A DNA stretch of 64,000 nucleotides, from NCBI GenBank assembly GCA_049682815.1, contig JBAUII010000053.1, positions 6,157 through 70,156 of the forward strand, written 5' to 3'. A program made the translations under genes and the position numbers. This stretch comes from DASWID01 sp049682815. GTDB taxonomy: Bacteria > Desulfobacterota_D > UBA1144 > Nemesobacterales > CSP1-2. Positions 8,860-19,096 of this stretch are shown in pieces. The notes beneath the pieces were generated by a model. It made no database searches. It worked only from the letters and a program-made list of their open reading frames with translations, and had not been told where the DNA came from. How positions within the stretch are numbered: the stretch's first letter is position 1; each line of letters starts with the position of its first letter.

Positions 8860-11577
8860 ATGAATCAAAAGACCAGGTTGATTCTCGAAAAAACCTATAA
8901 TCCTAGGATCGTTGAGGAGAAGTGGTACAGTTTCTGGACAGAAAGGGGTTATTTTACAGCATCCACAAAGTCTAAAAAAAAACCTTTCACTATTGTTATC
9001 CCACCCCCTAATATTACGGGCTCACTGCATATCGGTCATGCCCTAAACAACACACTTCAGGACATTTTAGTACGTTACAAGAGAATGAAGGGGTATGAAG
9101 CTCTCTGGGTGCCCGGAACGGATCATGCCGGAATAGCAACCCAAACAGTTGTAGAAAGAGAGCTAATGAAGGATGGGATAAAGCGGAGCGATATAGATCG
9201 TGAAGCGTTTGTAGATAAGGTTTGGAGGTGGAGAGGACGATACGGGAAGAGGATAGTCCAACAATTAAAGAGGCTAGGGGCTTCTTGCGACTGGTCAAGA
9301 GAAAGGTTTACGATGGACGAGGGGTTTTCACTCGCAGTCAGAGAGGCGTTTGTTAGGCTTTACGATGAGGGCCTAATTTACAGGGGTCATTATCTTGTGA
9401 ACTGGTGTCCGAGATGTGAGACCGCTCTTTCTGATTTAGAGGTTATAAGAGAGAATACAAATGGGAAGCTTTATTATCTCAAATACCCGTTAGTAATCGA
9501 TGACAAAAGCAGAAAGGAAGGGGGCTATATAGTTGTAGCTACGACAAGACCGGAAACGATGATGGGTGACACAGCCGTCGCGGTCAATCCAAGGGACGAT
9601 AGGTATAAGGGGACGGTAGGGGAAAAGGTAATGTTGCCTGTCGTGAATCGTTTAATCCCCGTGATTGCTGATGAGGATGTTGATATTGAAATGGGCACCG
9701 GGGCCCTGAAAATAACTCCCGCTCATGATTTCGCAGATTTCGAAATTGGGAACAAGCACAACCTTCCGAGGATACAGGTTATCGACTTTAGGGGTGTTAT
9801 GAATGAAAACGCTGGGAAATATAGAGGCCTAGATAGATTTGATTGCAGGACACGCATAGTAGAAGATTTTGAGAAAGATGGTTTGCTTGAGAAGGTTGAG
9901 GATTATGTAATCCAGCTGGGAAAATGCTACAGGTGTGGAACTGTGGTTGAGCCTATGCTATCCCTCCAGTGGTTTGTCAGGACAAAATCACTGGCAGAGC
10001 CAGCACTGGCCGCGGTTGAAGAAGGGAGGACAAAAATCATTCCGGAGGGTTGGAATAACACATATTTTGAATGGATGCGAAATATCAGAGACTGGTGCAT
10101 ATCAAGGCAGATTTGGTGGGGTCACAGAATCCCTGCCTGGTTCTGCAAGCGCTGTGATGAGATAACGGTGTCGGTGGAGGAACCGGCGCAGTGCGGTAGT
10201 TGTGGATCAGCAGAATTAAGACAAGAGGAAGATGTACTCGATACATGGTTCAGTTCTGGCCTCTGGCCCTTTGCGGTTTTGGGCTGGCCGCAGCAAACGG
10301 ATGAGCTTCAGATCTTTTATCCCACAACTGTACTTGTGACGAGTTTTGATATTCTTTTCTTCTGGGTTGCCAGGATGATGATGATGGGGATCAGGTTTAT
10401 GGGCGACGTTCCATTCAGGGATGTTTATATCCACGCCCTTGTTAGGGATGAAAAGGGTGAGAAGATGAGCAAGACAAGGGGGAATGTGATTGATCCTTTG
10501 GAAATAATGGACGACTTCGGTGCTGATGCGCTAAGGTTCAGTCTAACTGCACTGGCTTCCCAGGGTCGCGACATAAGGCTATCGCTACCTGTTATAGAGG
10601 GCTACAGAAACTTTATGAACAAAATATGGAATGCCTCTAGATTTGTCCTTATGAATTTGGGTCATGTAGAGACGAACCGTAGGTCAGTTTCTGAATATAA
10701 TATGGATTTATCAATTCCCGATAGATGGATAATTAGGAAATTGAACATGACGCTAGAGGAAATAGAAGATTCTTTTGATAACTATGAATTTGATAAGGCC
10801 GCGCGGATTATTTATCAGTTTGTGTGGGGTGATTTTTGCGACTGGTATATTGAAATAGTTAAACCGGCGCTGTACGGAAATAATAAAGATGCGAAAAGAA
10901 GAGTACAGTTGATCCTTGTCAATGTTTTATCAACTGCTTTACAAGTTCTGAGCCCCATCGCACCTTTTATAACAGAGGAGATTTATGAAAAATTACGGGA
11001 ATTCGGATTTATTCTCCAGACACCTGAAGGAAATGATGCTGAGAGCATAGCAATCAGTTCATACCCGAGTTTCAACCGCGATTATATTTATGAAGAGGAA
11101 TATAGAGAAATAGAGTTTGTAAAGGAAGTGATAGTTGCTATACGGAATTTAAGAGCGGTGGTGGGATTGCACCCTACGGATAAGGTAAAGGTATTCTTGC
11201 GTCCGGACAATGAAAAGATTCTTGAAAGGGTAAGACGTAATAATGAGATAATAATTAAACTTGCGGGAGCCTCGTCGCTCGAGTTTTCAAAGAACGGAAA
11301 GCCAAAGAAATCTGTCGCTCAGGTCATAGATGGGATGGAGGTACTACTTCCGGTTGAGGGATTGATAAATATTGAGAAAGAGATTGGAAGAATAATGAGG
11401 GAAATAGACAAGGTTAAAAGGGATATCGACACTTCTAGGAATAAGCTCTCAAACTTTAACTTCCTCGATCGTGCTCCGGAGGAGGTCGTTGAGAAAGAGA
11501 GGGAGAAATTTGAGGAGCTTTCACTCAAAAAAAAGAAAATGGAAGATGTGCTCAAGAAATTGAGCGAAATAGGATAA
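8860..11577 (+). CDS. valS: valyl-tRNA synthetase
   Basis: This cytoplasmic class I aminoacyl-tRNA synthetase of 905 residues charges tRNA-Val. Visible signatures are PPPNITGSLHIGHALN with HIGH at 57-60 and KMSKT at 535-539. The editing (CP1) domain includes the TTRPETMMGDTAVAVNP segment. A Cys4 zinc knuckle precedes the DVLDTWFSSGLWP motif. The anticodon-binding domain follows, then a charged C-terminal coiled coil (about 835-905), as usual for ValS. No clear ribosome binding site precedes the ATG. It follows rpoC by 93 bp in the same direction and may share its transcript. Confidence 0.97.
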   Translation: MNQKTRLILEKTYNPRIVEEKWYSFWTERGYFTASTKSKKKPFTIVIPPPNITGSLHIGHALNNTLQDILVRYKRMKGYEALWVPGTDHAGIATQTVVERELMKDGIKRSDIDREAFVDKVWRWRGRYGKRIVQQLKRLGASCDWSRERFTMDEGFSLAVREAFVRLYDEGLIYRGHYLVNWCPRCETALSDLEVIRENTNGKLYYLKYPLVIDDKSRKEGGYIVVATTRPETMMGDTAVAVNPRDDRYKGTVGEKVMLPVVNRLIPVIADEDVDIEMGTGALKITPAHDFADFEIGNKHNLPRIQVIDFRGVMNENAGKYRGLDRFDCRTRIVEDFEKDGLLEKVEDYVIQLGKCYRCGTVVEPMLSLQWFVRTKSLAEPALAAVEEGRTKIIPEGWNNTYFEWMRNIRDWCISRQIWWGHRIPAWFCKRCDEITVSVEEPAQCGSCGSAELRQEEDVLDTWFSSGLWPFAVLGWPQQTDELQIFYPTTVLVTSFDILFFWVARMMMMGIRFMGDVPFRDVYIHALVRDEKGEKMSKTRGNVIDPLEIMDDFGADALRFSLTALASQGRDIRLSLPVIEGYRNFMNKIWNASRFVLMNLGHVETNRRSVSEYNMDLSIPDRWIIRKLNMTLEEIEDSFDNYEFDKAARIIYQFVWGDFCDWYIEIVKPALYGNNKDAKRRVQLILVNVLSTALQVLSPIAPFITEEIYEKLREFGFILQTPEGNDAESIAISSYPSFNRDYIYEEEYREIEFVKEVIVAIRNLRAVVGLHPTDKVKVFLRPDNEKILERVRRNNEIIIKLAGASSLEFSKNGKPKKSVAQVIDGMEVLLPVEGLINIEKEIGRIMREIDKVKRDIDTSRNKLSNFNFLDRAPEEVVEKEREKFEELSLKKKKMEDVLKKLSEIG

Positions 11578-12269
11578 ACGCGGTCTTTTCTAATACGTTT
11601 GTTTAATTAGGAAATTACCTGTAGCGTGCTGCGCGGACAGAATCCCAAAAGAGGCCACTTTGCTTATGTTAATCTTACTCTTTAGCTTCTTTGTCTTGAT
11701 ACTGAATAGATCCTGACTTTCGTCAGGACATGGTTCAGCACAGGTACAAAGAAGCAATCCTTCGACCTTGCTCAGGACAAGGCCTCCCCTTGTTATCATT
11801 CCCTGATTCCTTAATAGGGAATCCATGCTTTTACCTCCGGATCCCCAATTACTGATTTCGGTGATGACATAACGACAAGAAAATTTAATCCAACCGCAAC
11901 CCGGTCATCCTGAATTTATTTCAGGGTCTGATGAAACGAGAGATGCTGAAACAAGTTAAGCATGACTGACTATGTCATTCATCCTCTTTAGGCCATTTTT
12001 GGAATGCCATTTAAGCTCTTTTCATTCCGGAGGGGACCAATCAAAATAAGTCTATTCAAGAAATTCTGAGAATTTGGTTCATGAAAGATCTAACATCTGA
12101 AATTACAATCGGCTGAAAGGTCTGAAGTAATCTTCTTTTTTAACGCCACAAGTCCGTGCGTGTCATGAAGCACAGGAACGACGTATGTTTTTTCGTGAGT
12201 GTATTTGTAGGAGTACCAACGGGAGGGGTGGTCGCAAGTGTTTTTGCACGTCTTAATATCCGAGGTTGG
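11578..12269. other. intergenic region with degenerate repeats
   Basis: This 690-bp gap lies between the convergent valS and purF. I see no convincing gene. It contains repeat-like debris: a CCTGACTTTCGTCAGG hairpin near 11711 and an imperfect inverted repeat at 11904-11966. A 39-codon open frame at 12165-12284 overlaps the end of purF and cannot be supported. Confidence 0.5.
11904..11966. repeat. imperfect inverted repeat, REP/MITE-like
   Basis: The left arm begins GTCATCCTGAATTTATTTCAG; the right arm, read in reverse complement, is GTCATGCTTAACTTGTTTCAG. The arms match at 17 of 21 positions. The pattern resembles short dispersed palindromes common in spacers of related genomes; that resemblance is from memory. 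Confidence 0.55.
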
Positions 12270-13685
12270 TTACCGGTCGAATAGATGGAACTGTCTGAGT
12301 GGTCTTTTGAATTCTGTGATTGGTACACGATAGTTCCCTGTGAAGCACGCATTACAGAAGCTCTCCTTATTGTCAAGTGATTTATAGCTGGATACTGCCT
12401 TCATAACACCATCGAGACTTAGATATCCAAGAGTATCGGAAGTTATATATTTATTTATCTCTTCGACATCAAGAGAGTTCGCAATGAGCTCCTCTTTTGT
12501 AGGGGTGTCTATGCCATAGTAGCAGGAGAATTTCATAGGGGGTGAGCTTATCCTCATATGAATCTCTTTAGCGCCTGCAGCACGAATCATCTTTACTATT
12601 TTTCTGCTTGTAGTGCCTCTGACAATTGAGTCATCCACTATCACAACTCTTTTGCCACGAAGTACCTCCTTGATCGCATTTAGCTTTAGCTTGACCCCGA
12701 AATTTCGTATTGATTTTTGCGGTTCAATAAATGTCCTGCCCACATAATGGTTTCTCAGTAGTCCGAGTTCGAGAGGGAGACCCGATTCTTCAGCATAGCC
12801 TATCGCCGCAGGAACACCGGAGTCGGGGACAGCAGTCACGATGTCTGCGTCGGATGGCTGTTCTCTCGCCAATTGTTTCCCCAGCTCTTTTCTCACCTGA
12901 TACACGTTCCTATCAAAGACCTGGCTATCCGGTCTCGCGAAGTATATAAATTCGAAAACGCAGTGAGCGTGTCTGACCTTTTTGAAGGGTTTAAATGATT
13001 CTAGTCCTTTTCTACTGACAACCAAGATCTCGCCGGGCTCAACCTCTCTGGTGAACTCGGCTTCTATCAAGTCAAAAGCGCATGTCTCAGAGGCTATAAC
13101 CGCGGCATCATGTAGCTTTCCCAAGACAAGTGGTCGAAAACCGTATGGATCTCGAGCGGCAACCAGATACTCCGGTGTGAGGAATAAAAGAGAATAAGCT
13201 CCCTTACATTTCATCAATGACTCGATAATGCTTCTTACTAAATTCTCCTCTTTGGATCGGGCAATCAGATGGACTATTACCTCGGTATCAGTTGTAGATT
13301 GAAAGATAGCACCATCCCTTTCCAGTTCCTCTCTTAAAGTTCTCGCATTCGTAAGGTTGCCATTATGCGCAATAGCGAGGTGTCCTCTGGAATAGGTGAT
13401 GACTATGGGCTGTGAATTCTTACTATGACTTGATCCCGTGGTAGAGTATCTCACGTGACCTATTGCATTTCTCCCCGGAAGCCTGTCAATCGTCTGTTCA
13501 GTAAAGATCTCGGATACGAGACCCATTTCCCTGTGTGAGTATAGGTTTTGACCGTCTGAGGTTGTTATACCGGCGCTTTCCTGACCACGGTGTTGTAGGG
13601 CGTGAAGACCAAGATATGTGAGGTTTGCTGCCTCGGGATGGCCAAATATTCCAAATACACCACACTCTTCTTTGAGCTCATGCAT
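12270..13685 (-). CDS. purF: amidophosphoribosyltransferase
   Basis: This enzyme makes 5-phosphoribosylamine from PRPP and glutamine, the first step of purine synthesis. I chose the start at 13685, giving 471 residues: it places the catalytic Cys at position 8 after a seven-residue propeptide (EECGVFGIFG), as in the Bacillus-type enzyme. The PRPP loop VVIVDDSIVRGTTSRK is present. Cys242, Cys388, Cys444 and Cys447 match the four ligands of the oxygen-sensitive 4Fe-4S cluster of the B. subtilis enzyme. The ATG overlaps the purL stop by 8 bp, so the two are translationally coupled. Confidence 0.97.
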   Translation of the reverse strand: MHELKEECGVFGIFGHPEAANLTYLGLHALQHRGQESAGITTSDGQNLYSHREMGLVSEIFTEQTIDRLPGRNAIGHVRYSTTGSSHSKNSQPIVITYSRGHLAIAHNGNLTNARTLREELERDGAIFQSTTDTEVIVHLIARSKEENLVRSIIESLMKCKGAYSLLFLTPEYLVAARDPYGFRPLVLGKLHDAAVIASETCAFDLIEAEFTREVEPGEILVVSRKGLESFKPFKKVRHAHCVFEFIYFARPDSQVFDRNVYQVRKELGKQLAREQPSDADIVTAVPDSGVPAAIGYAEESGLPLELGLLRNHYVGRTFIEPQKSIRNFGVKLKLNAIKEVLRGKRVVIVDDSIVRGTTSRKIVKMIRAAGAKEIHMRISSPPMKFSCYYGIDTPTKEELIANSLDVEEINKYITSDTLGYLSLDGVMKAVSSYKSLDNKESFCNACFTGNYRVPITEFKRPLRQFHLFDR

Positions 13686-15897
13686 AGCTTTTGAATAAAT
13701 TCTCAAGTCCGGTATTCCAAACTCTATGGGCATCCAGTATATAAATGTCCAGAAGCCCATCAATTAAGAACCTATCTCCTCGAACCTCTCCTATTAACTC
13801 CATCGGAACGCTGTAAGTTTGGCATATGCTCTCCAAATGAGGCAAATCCGTTCCATCTAAGGATACCAACGCCCTTGATTGGGATTCTGAAAAAAGTATT
13901 GCATCCTCTCTCATATGGTGATTGTTATCTATTTTGATGTTTGCTCCAATAGGTCCAGATGGGGTAAAGCAGGATTCAGCAAGAGCTATTGCCAAGCCCC
14001 CTTCCGAAAGATCGTGTGAAGACTTTATTATACCGTTTTTAGATGCTTCAAGCAAAGTTCTGATGAGATTAGATTCTGCCTCTAGATCTACTTCGGGCGG
14101 ACGACCACAGACAATTCCATGGATCTGACTCAGGTACTGAGTACCCCCTAATTCTTCCCTGGTTTTCCCGAGGACTACTATGATATCCCCCTCATTCTTA
14201 AACCACTGTGTAAGGTGGTTTTCCGCATCTTCAATGAGTCCTACCATTGCGACGGATGGAGTTGGATAAATTGCCTTCGCCCCGGTTTCGTTGTAAAAGC
14301 TTACATTCCCGCTCACAATTGGAGTACCGAGAAAATTGGCGGCTTCTGCTAGCCCCTCAACTGATTTAACGAATTGCCACATAATTTCAGGATTTTCCGG
14401 ACTTCCGAAGTTAAGACAATCTGTGATAGCTAGAGGTGTTGCCCCTGAACAGGCGAGATTTCTTGCGCTTTCCGCGACTGCTATAATCGCCCCGATGTAA
14501 GGGTCAAGATAACAATACCTTGAGTTGCAGTTAGCGGTGAGTGCTATGGCCTTCTTTGTCCCTTTGATTCTTATTAATGCCGAATCGGAGCCAGGGGGGG
14601 TGATTGTATTAGTTCTCACCATGTGGTCGTATTGTTCAAAGATCCATTTCTTATTCGAAAGAGTAGGGGATGAAAGAAGCGTCAAAACAACAGATCCTAA
14701 ATCTTCTGGTATTGGAATTGATGATAGTTTTAACTTTACCGAGTCCTTCATGTAATCCGGCTTTTTAAAAGGCCTTGAATATACTGGCGCTTCCATTGTG
14801 ATTAAGCCGATCGGAATGTCTGCAACGATACCTTCATTTCCGACTATCTCCAGCCTCTTATTACCTGTAACTTCTCCAATCACACTGAAATCAAGACCCC
14901 ACTTTTTGAATATCGCTTCGGCAATATTTTCCTTACCTTTTTCTGTGACGATCAGCATTCTCTCTTGAGACTCCGATAGCATGACCTCATAGGGAGTCAT
15001 CTTCTCTTCCCTTTTTGGTATTTTTTGAATGAATATTTTGATCCCTGTGCCCGCGCGGCTTGCCATTTCAGTTGAAGAAGATGTTAATCCGGCAGCTCCC
15101 ATATCCTGAATTCCTATCACAATACCAGTCTTAAAGAGTTCAAGACAAGCTTCCAACAGTAGCTTTTCCGTAAATGGGTCGCCCACCTGTACCGTAGGCC
15201 TCTTTTCCTCTGCTTCTTTAGTAAATGTTTCTGAAGCCATGACTGCTCCATGAATTCCGTCCCTACCTGTCTTTGAACCGACATAAATAACTGGGTTTCC
15301 AACTCCCTTTGCGGTGCCCGTGAATATTTTATCCTTTTTTGTGATCCCAACTGCAAAGACGTTTACAATGGGGTTTCCGTTGTAGCATTCGTCAAAATAA
15401 ACCTCTCCACCCACAGTTGGAATACCAATGCAATTTCCATAACCGGCGATACCGGAGACCACACCCTCTAGTAGATATCTCGTCTTTTGAAGTTTTGGAT
15501 CACCGAATCTGAGTGAATCAAGAAGTGCAATTGGTCTCGCACCCATAGTAAAAATATCCCTCAGAATACCTCCGACACCGGTGGCTGCACCCTGGTAGGG
15601 TTCTATATACGAGGGATGGTTATGGCTCTCCATCTTAAAAACAACGCAAAGATCATCACCGATGTCAACAATGCCCGCATTTTCTCCCGGCCCCTGAATT
15701 ACCCTTTCGCCCTTAGTTGGTAATTTCTTTAGATGCACCTTAGAGCTTTTATATGAACAGTGCTCAGACCACATTGCTGCCAATATTCCGATTTCTGTTA
15801 CGTTTGGTTCCCGTCCAAGCGTGCGAACAATCTTATCGTATTCGCTTCTGTTTAGCCCGTGATCGAGGGCGGCTTTAAGATTCTTCTTGAGCGACAT
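13678..15897 (-). CDS. purL: phosphoribosylformylglycinamidine synthase subunit PurL
   Basis: This 739-residue small-type PurL converts FGAR to FGAM in purine synthesis and would need separate PurS and PurQ subunits, which are not in this window. Conserved segments include LAAMWSEHCSYKSSK near residue 40, the MESHNHPS segment, the GAAGLTSSSTEMA region and SSHDLSEGGLAIALAE. It is the first gene of a purL-purF operon. A TATAAT hexamer at 15909-15914 on this strand could be its -10 box, giving a very short leader; that is only a suggestion. Confidence 0.97.
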   Translation of the reverse strand: MSLKKNLKAALDHGLNRSEYDKIVRTLGREPNVTEIGILAAMWSEHCSYKSSKVHLKKLPTKGERVIQGPGENAGIVDIGDDLCVVFKMESHNHPSYIEPYQGAATGVGGILRDIFTMGARPIALLDSLRFGDPKLQKTRYLLEGVVSGIAGYGNCIGIPTVGGEVYFDECYNGNPIVNVFAVGITKKDKIFTGTAKGVGNPVIYVGSKTGRDGIHGAVMASETFTKEAEEKRPTVQVGDPFTEKLLLEACLELFKTGIVIGIQDMGAAGLTSSSTEMASRAGTGIKIFIQKIPKREEKMTPYEVMLSESQERMLIVTEKGKENIAEAIFKKWGLDFSVIGEVTGNKRLEIVGNEGIVADIPIGLITMEAPVYSRPFKKPDYMKDSVKLKLSSIPIPEDLGSVVLTLLSSPTLSNKKWIFEQYDHMVRTNTITPPGSDSALIRIKGTKKAIALTANCNSRYCYLDPYIGAIIAVAESARNLACSGATPLAITDCLNFGSPENPEIMWQFVKSVEGLAEAANFLGTPIVSGNVSFYNETGAKAIYPTPSVAMVGLIEDAENHLTQWFKNEGDIIVVLGKTREELGGTQYLSQIHGIVCGRPPEVDLEAESNLIRTLLEASKNGIIKSSHDLSEGGLAIALAESCFTPSGPIGANIKIDNNHHMREDAILFSESQSRALVSLDGTDLPHLESICQTYSVPMELIGEVRGDRFLIDGLLDIYILDAHRVWNTGLENLFKSYA

Positions 15898-16164
15898 TTA
15901 CCTTGATAATTATACCTGTTAAAAATCGGATTCTTTTTTTTCAAAATTTCCTGTTCGCTCAACGGAGAAATCCCAAGTGGCAACCAATCTCCTGGAATAA
16001 AATAGATATAGTCTTGGAATTTCTTTTTTATTTCAACGAGGGATTACCTATTGAATTAGGTTTCAAAACATTCTATAATCCCAAATAGTCGTGCTAAATT
16101 GGGCGCATCGTAAAAAGAATAATGATTAAACCAAAAGCCCATTATTAAGAAGGAGGGTAACGCC

Positions 16165-17391
16165 ATGATGAGCCTCATAAATTTAAGAAATGCTATTTCC
16201 CTTTTACTTTTAGTGCTAACTGTATTCTTCATCGGTGGCACAGGAGCTAAGTCTCAGCCACCTTTTAGCCCGCCCGGTCTTGATATAGCGATGGAGGTAC
16301 AGGAGGCACACACACCAAGTTTAATGGCGAACCCAAGTGTAGTTGGTACTGCTGTTGGGCTGGATGCTCAGGGCGAACCGGTTATCCAGGTTTTCCTGAA
16401 AAATAATCGTGTCAAGGGTATTCCATTTGATCTCGAGGGTATACCGGTAGAAACTCTGGTAACTGGCGAGATTTTCGCCGTTAAGGGGCCGCCTGGTGGC
16501 GCTGCTAGCGGAAACAAATGCGACAGGGATGGAGATCGCTACTTAAAGAATAATGGCAGATGCGGCGGTAATGATTGTAATGATAATGATAGTTCAATAA
16601 ATCCTGGAGCTACGGAGGTGTGCGGTGATGGTATAGACAACAACTGCGACGGTAGCGTTGATGAGGGGTGTTCGAGTCCCACGCCAACTCCTACTCCCAC
16701 CCCGGCTCCAGCCGAGTCAGGTACCATCGATATTGGAGTCTCCACAGGTAATGAGCTCGAATGTTCCTCCGGAACAATTACGGCCAGGGTAAAAGACGGA
16801 ATTGGTAATGTATACGCGATGAGCAATAACCACGTTTACGCTCTGGAAAATTCCGCTCCGATTGGAAGTGATGTAGGGCATCCCGGAAAGGCTGATAGTC
16901 TTCAGCTGTGTCTTTCTGCTTTAAGTAATGTAATCGGTCCACTTTTTGATTATGTGCCCATTATTTTTTCAACGGGTGCAAATAATACAGTCGATGCTGC
17001 AATTGCTACTACTTCTACAAGCATATTGAAAAAATCTACTCCGTCTGCCTGCTATGGTACGCCTAAATCTCAAACGGTGGTTGCGGCGGCTGGCATGAAT
17101 GTGCAGAAATGTGGCCGGACAACGTCTTTAACAAAGGGTGTGATTACTGGCATTAACGCCACTGTAAATATAGGGTATGATTCCGGAACGGCAAGATTTG
17201 TGAATCAGATCGTTGTAGAGAGTAACACTGCTTTTATTAAACCTGGTGATTCCGGATCGCTCTTAGTAACCGATCCCGGTCGTAATCCCACGGGATTGCT
17301 TTATGCTGGCACACAAGATGGCAAGCTCGCCATTGCAAATGAGATCGATGATGTGCTTTCCGCCTTTAATGTTACTATTGATGGGGAATAG
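16165..17391 (+). CDS. secreted trypsin-like serine protease with MopE-type metal-binding insert
   Basis: The 408-residue protein has a signal peptide (about 1-30). An N-terminal domain (about 40-110) is homologous to the product of the next gene. It is followed by a Cys/Asp-rich segment (about 115-172) with DRDGDRY, GNDCNDNDSSINPGATEVC and DGIDNNCDGSVDEGC. This is the putative metal-binding motif known from MopE-like surface proteins. A Pro-Thr linker leads to a chymotrypsin-fold domain with a complete triad: His223 (SNNHVYA), Asp277 (NTVDAAIA) and Ser363 (GDSGS). A strong AAGGAGG precedes the ATG. It is probably exported; the substrate is unknown. Confidence 0.8.
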   Translation: MMSLINLRNAISLLLLVLTVFFIGGTGAKSQPPFSPPGLDIAMEVQEAHTPSLMANPSVVGTAVGLDAQGEPVIQVFLKNNRVKGIPFDLEGIPVETLVTGEIFAVKGPPGGAASGNKCDRDGDRYLKNNGRCGGNDCNDNDSSINPGATEVCGDGIDNNCDGSVDEGCSSPTPTPTPTPAPAESGTIDIGVSTGNELECSSGTITARVKDGIGNVYAMSNNHVYALENSAPIGSDVGHPGKADSLQLCLSALSNVIGPLFDYVPIIFSTGANNTVDAAIATTSTSILKKSTPSACYGTPKSQTVVAAAGMNVQKCGRTTSLTKGVITGINATVNIGYDSGTARFVNQIVVESNTAFIKPGDSGSLLVTDPGRNPTGLLYAGTQDGKLAIANEIDDVLSAFNVTIDGE

Positions 17392-17517
17392 TCCAGATTG
17401 GTGGTTGTGAGTCAGATGTGTCGAAAGGTGAACTCTAGTTGACTTTAAGGAAATTCATTCTTCTGATTGTTATTGTTCAATGACTGAAGGGGTACACTCT
17501 CCTAATCTTTTTTTTTG

Positions 17518-17856
17518 ATGAGTTTCTTTGTTTGTAGATTTAATATCCGTATTTTCATCACGTCGCTTGTCATTTGTTGCGGGATCACTACCTATGTAGC
17601 TTTAAAAGCCGGAGCAAATGACCGCAAAATGCCAACAGAGTCGATAGAAGAGGTACTAAGAGAACATACCGAAGAGTTAATGTCTATTCCCGGTGTGGCG
17701 GGGACTGCCCAGGGCCTTTGTAACAACAAGCCATGCATTAAGGTGTTTGTAATAGAAAGAACCAAAGAAATTGACCAGAGAATTCCAGATGAGCTTGATG
17801 GTTATCCTGTGGAAGTGGAGGAGACCGGAGAGTTTAAAGCACTTCCTGAAGAATAG
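17518..17856 (+). CDS. small exported protein homologous to the N-terminal domain of the preceding protease
   Basis: This 112-residue protein has an N-terminal hydrophobic segment (about 10-30), then about 75 residues matching residues 40-105 of the upstream protease. Shared features are a leader-type helix, the (P)GVAGTAQGL / SVVGTAVGL block, KVFV / QVFL, and (L)DGYPVEVEETGEF / LEGIPVETLVTGEI. It has no protease domain. Both TTG (17515) and ATG (17518) are possible starts; I used the ATG. A role as a separate prodomain, chaperone or inhibitor of the protease is inference from the homology and adjacency. Confidence 0.65.
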   Translation: MSFFVCRFNIRIFITSLVICCGITTYVALKAGANDRKMPTESIEEVLREHTEELMSIPGVAGTAQGLCNNKPCIKVFVIERTKEIDQRIPDELDGYPVEVEETGEFKALPEE

Positions 17857-17959
17857 AATTTACTGAGAATTAACATAGCTCAGATACTTAACCCAGTCAT
17901 CAATATCACTTCTTTATTTGGACTAAATTCTAAGCTCAGGTACCATTCTAACCTTAATT

Positions 17960-19033
17960 ATGGAAAAGAAGAGAATACTTGTAGCAATGAGCGGAGGAGT
18001 TGACAGTGCGACAACGGCCGCTTTATTAAAAGAAGAAGGACACGAGGTTGTTGGTGTAACGATGCAACTTTGGGACTACGGGGATGCCGACGGTGGTTGT
18101 TGTTCTGCGGACGATGTTAGGGACGCGAGAAGGGTAGCGGATCAAATCGGTATTCCTCATTATGTTGTTAACTACATGGAACTGTTTAAGAAATATATTG
18201 TTAACGATTTCGTCAGCAAATATGAATCTGGGCAGACCCCAATTCCGTGTGTTCTGTGTAATCAATTCATGAAGTTTAATTTTCTCTTAAAGAGGGCATT
18301 GGAGCTGGGTGCAGATTACCTTGCAACAGGCCATTATGCCCGGATTGAAGGGGATGAGAAAAATGGGACGTTTTATCTGGGAAAGGCGTTGGATGATGAC
18401 AAAGACCAGTCGTATTTCCTTTTTACTCTGACACAAAAAGAACTGAGGCACCTAATCTTTCCATTGGGTTCCAAGAGAAAAGCTGAGGTTCGACAAATAG
18501 CTAGGCGCATGAACCTCAACGTGGCCAGTAAGCCTGAAAGTATGGGTATATGTTTTATTACCGGTGAAAAGTACAGGGATTTCCTTAATGATTATTTGAA
18601 AAGGGGCAAACAGCGGGGTCTGATTGTGGATGAAGGTGGAAATGAACTTGGAGAGCACAATGGGATTGCCTCATATACCGTTGGCCAGAGGCGGGGCCTC
18701 GGAATAGCAAAGGGGAAGCCTATGTATGTTACAAGGATCGAGGCGGAGGGAAATAAGGTATACGTTGGAGAGTCAAAAGATTTATTGAGTTCGGCCCTGG
18801 TTGCAGATAATGTAACTTGGGTGGGCGAGGTTCCAAGTGGTGTAGTCGATGTAAGGTCGAAAATACGTTACAGGCACCCAGCGAATGACTCCATTTTAAA
18901 GATTACATCAGGTGATAGGGTATTTGTCCAGTTTAAAGAGCCTCAGCGTGCCATTACACCGGGACAGGCAGTCGTTTTTTATAAGCACGAAAGAGTATTG
19001 GGTGGCGGGTGGATTAAGGAAGTGGGTAAATGA
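17960..19033 (+). CDS. mnmA: tRNA-specific 2-thiouridylase
   Basis: This 357-residue enzyme adds sulfur to U34 of tRNA-Lys, -Glu and -Gln (s2U34) using ATP and a persulfide sulfur donor. The PP-loop ATP motif SGGVDSATTAALL is near residues 11-23. Catalytic cysteines are Cys100 (LCNQFMKF) and Cys198 (GICFITGEKYRDF), equivalent to Cys102/Cys199 in E. coli. The ATGHYARI segment and a C-terminal beta-barrel domain are also present. It lies 63 bp upstream of mtaB, another tRNA modification gene. Confidence 0.97.
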   Translation: MEKKRILVAMSGGVDSATTAALLKEEGHEVVGVTMQLWDYGDADGGCCSADDVRDARRVADQIGIPHYVVNYMELFKKYIVNDFVSKYESGQTPIPCVLCNQFMKFNFLLKRALELGADYLATGHYARIEGDEKNGTFYLGKALDDDKDQSYFLFTLTQKELRHLIFPLGSKRKAEVRQIARRMNLNVASKPESMGICFITGEKYRDFLNDYLKRGKQRGLIVDEGGNELGEHNGIASYTVGQRRGLGIAKGKPMYVTRIEAEGNKVYVGESKDLLSSALVADNVTWVGEVPSGVVDVRSKIRYRHPANDSILKITSGDRVFVQFKEPQRAITPGQAVVFYKHERVLGGGWIKEVGK

Positions 19034-19096
19034 GATGCAAAAGGAATACTTAGCCGCGTTGCATCGTGGCCAATGTCCTGATGAGGTTATCCAGAG

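Noticed and set aside
12165..12284. 39-codon open frame reading MKHRNDVCFFV... through VGVPTGGVVASVFARLN
   Set aside because: It overlaps the end of purF on the other strand, has no ribosome binding site and lies in a repeat-bearing spacer. It may be a decayed repeat.
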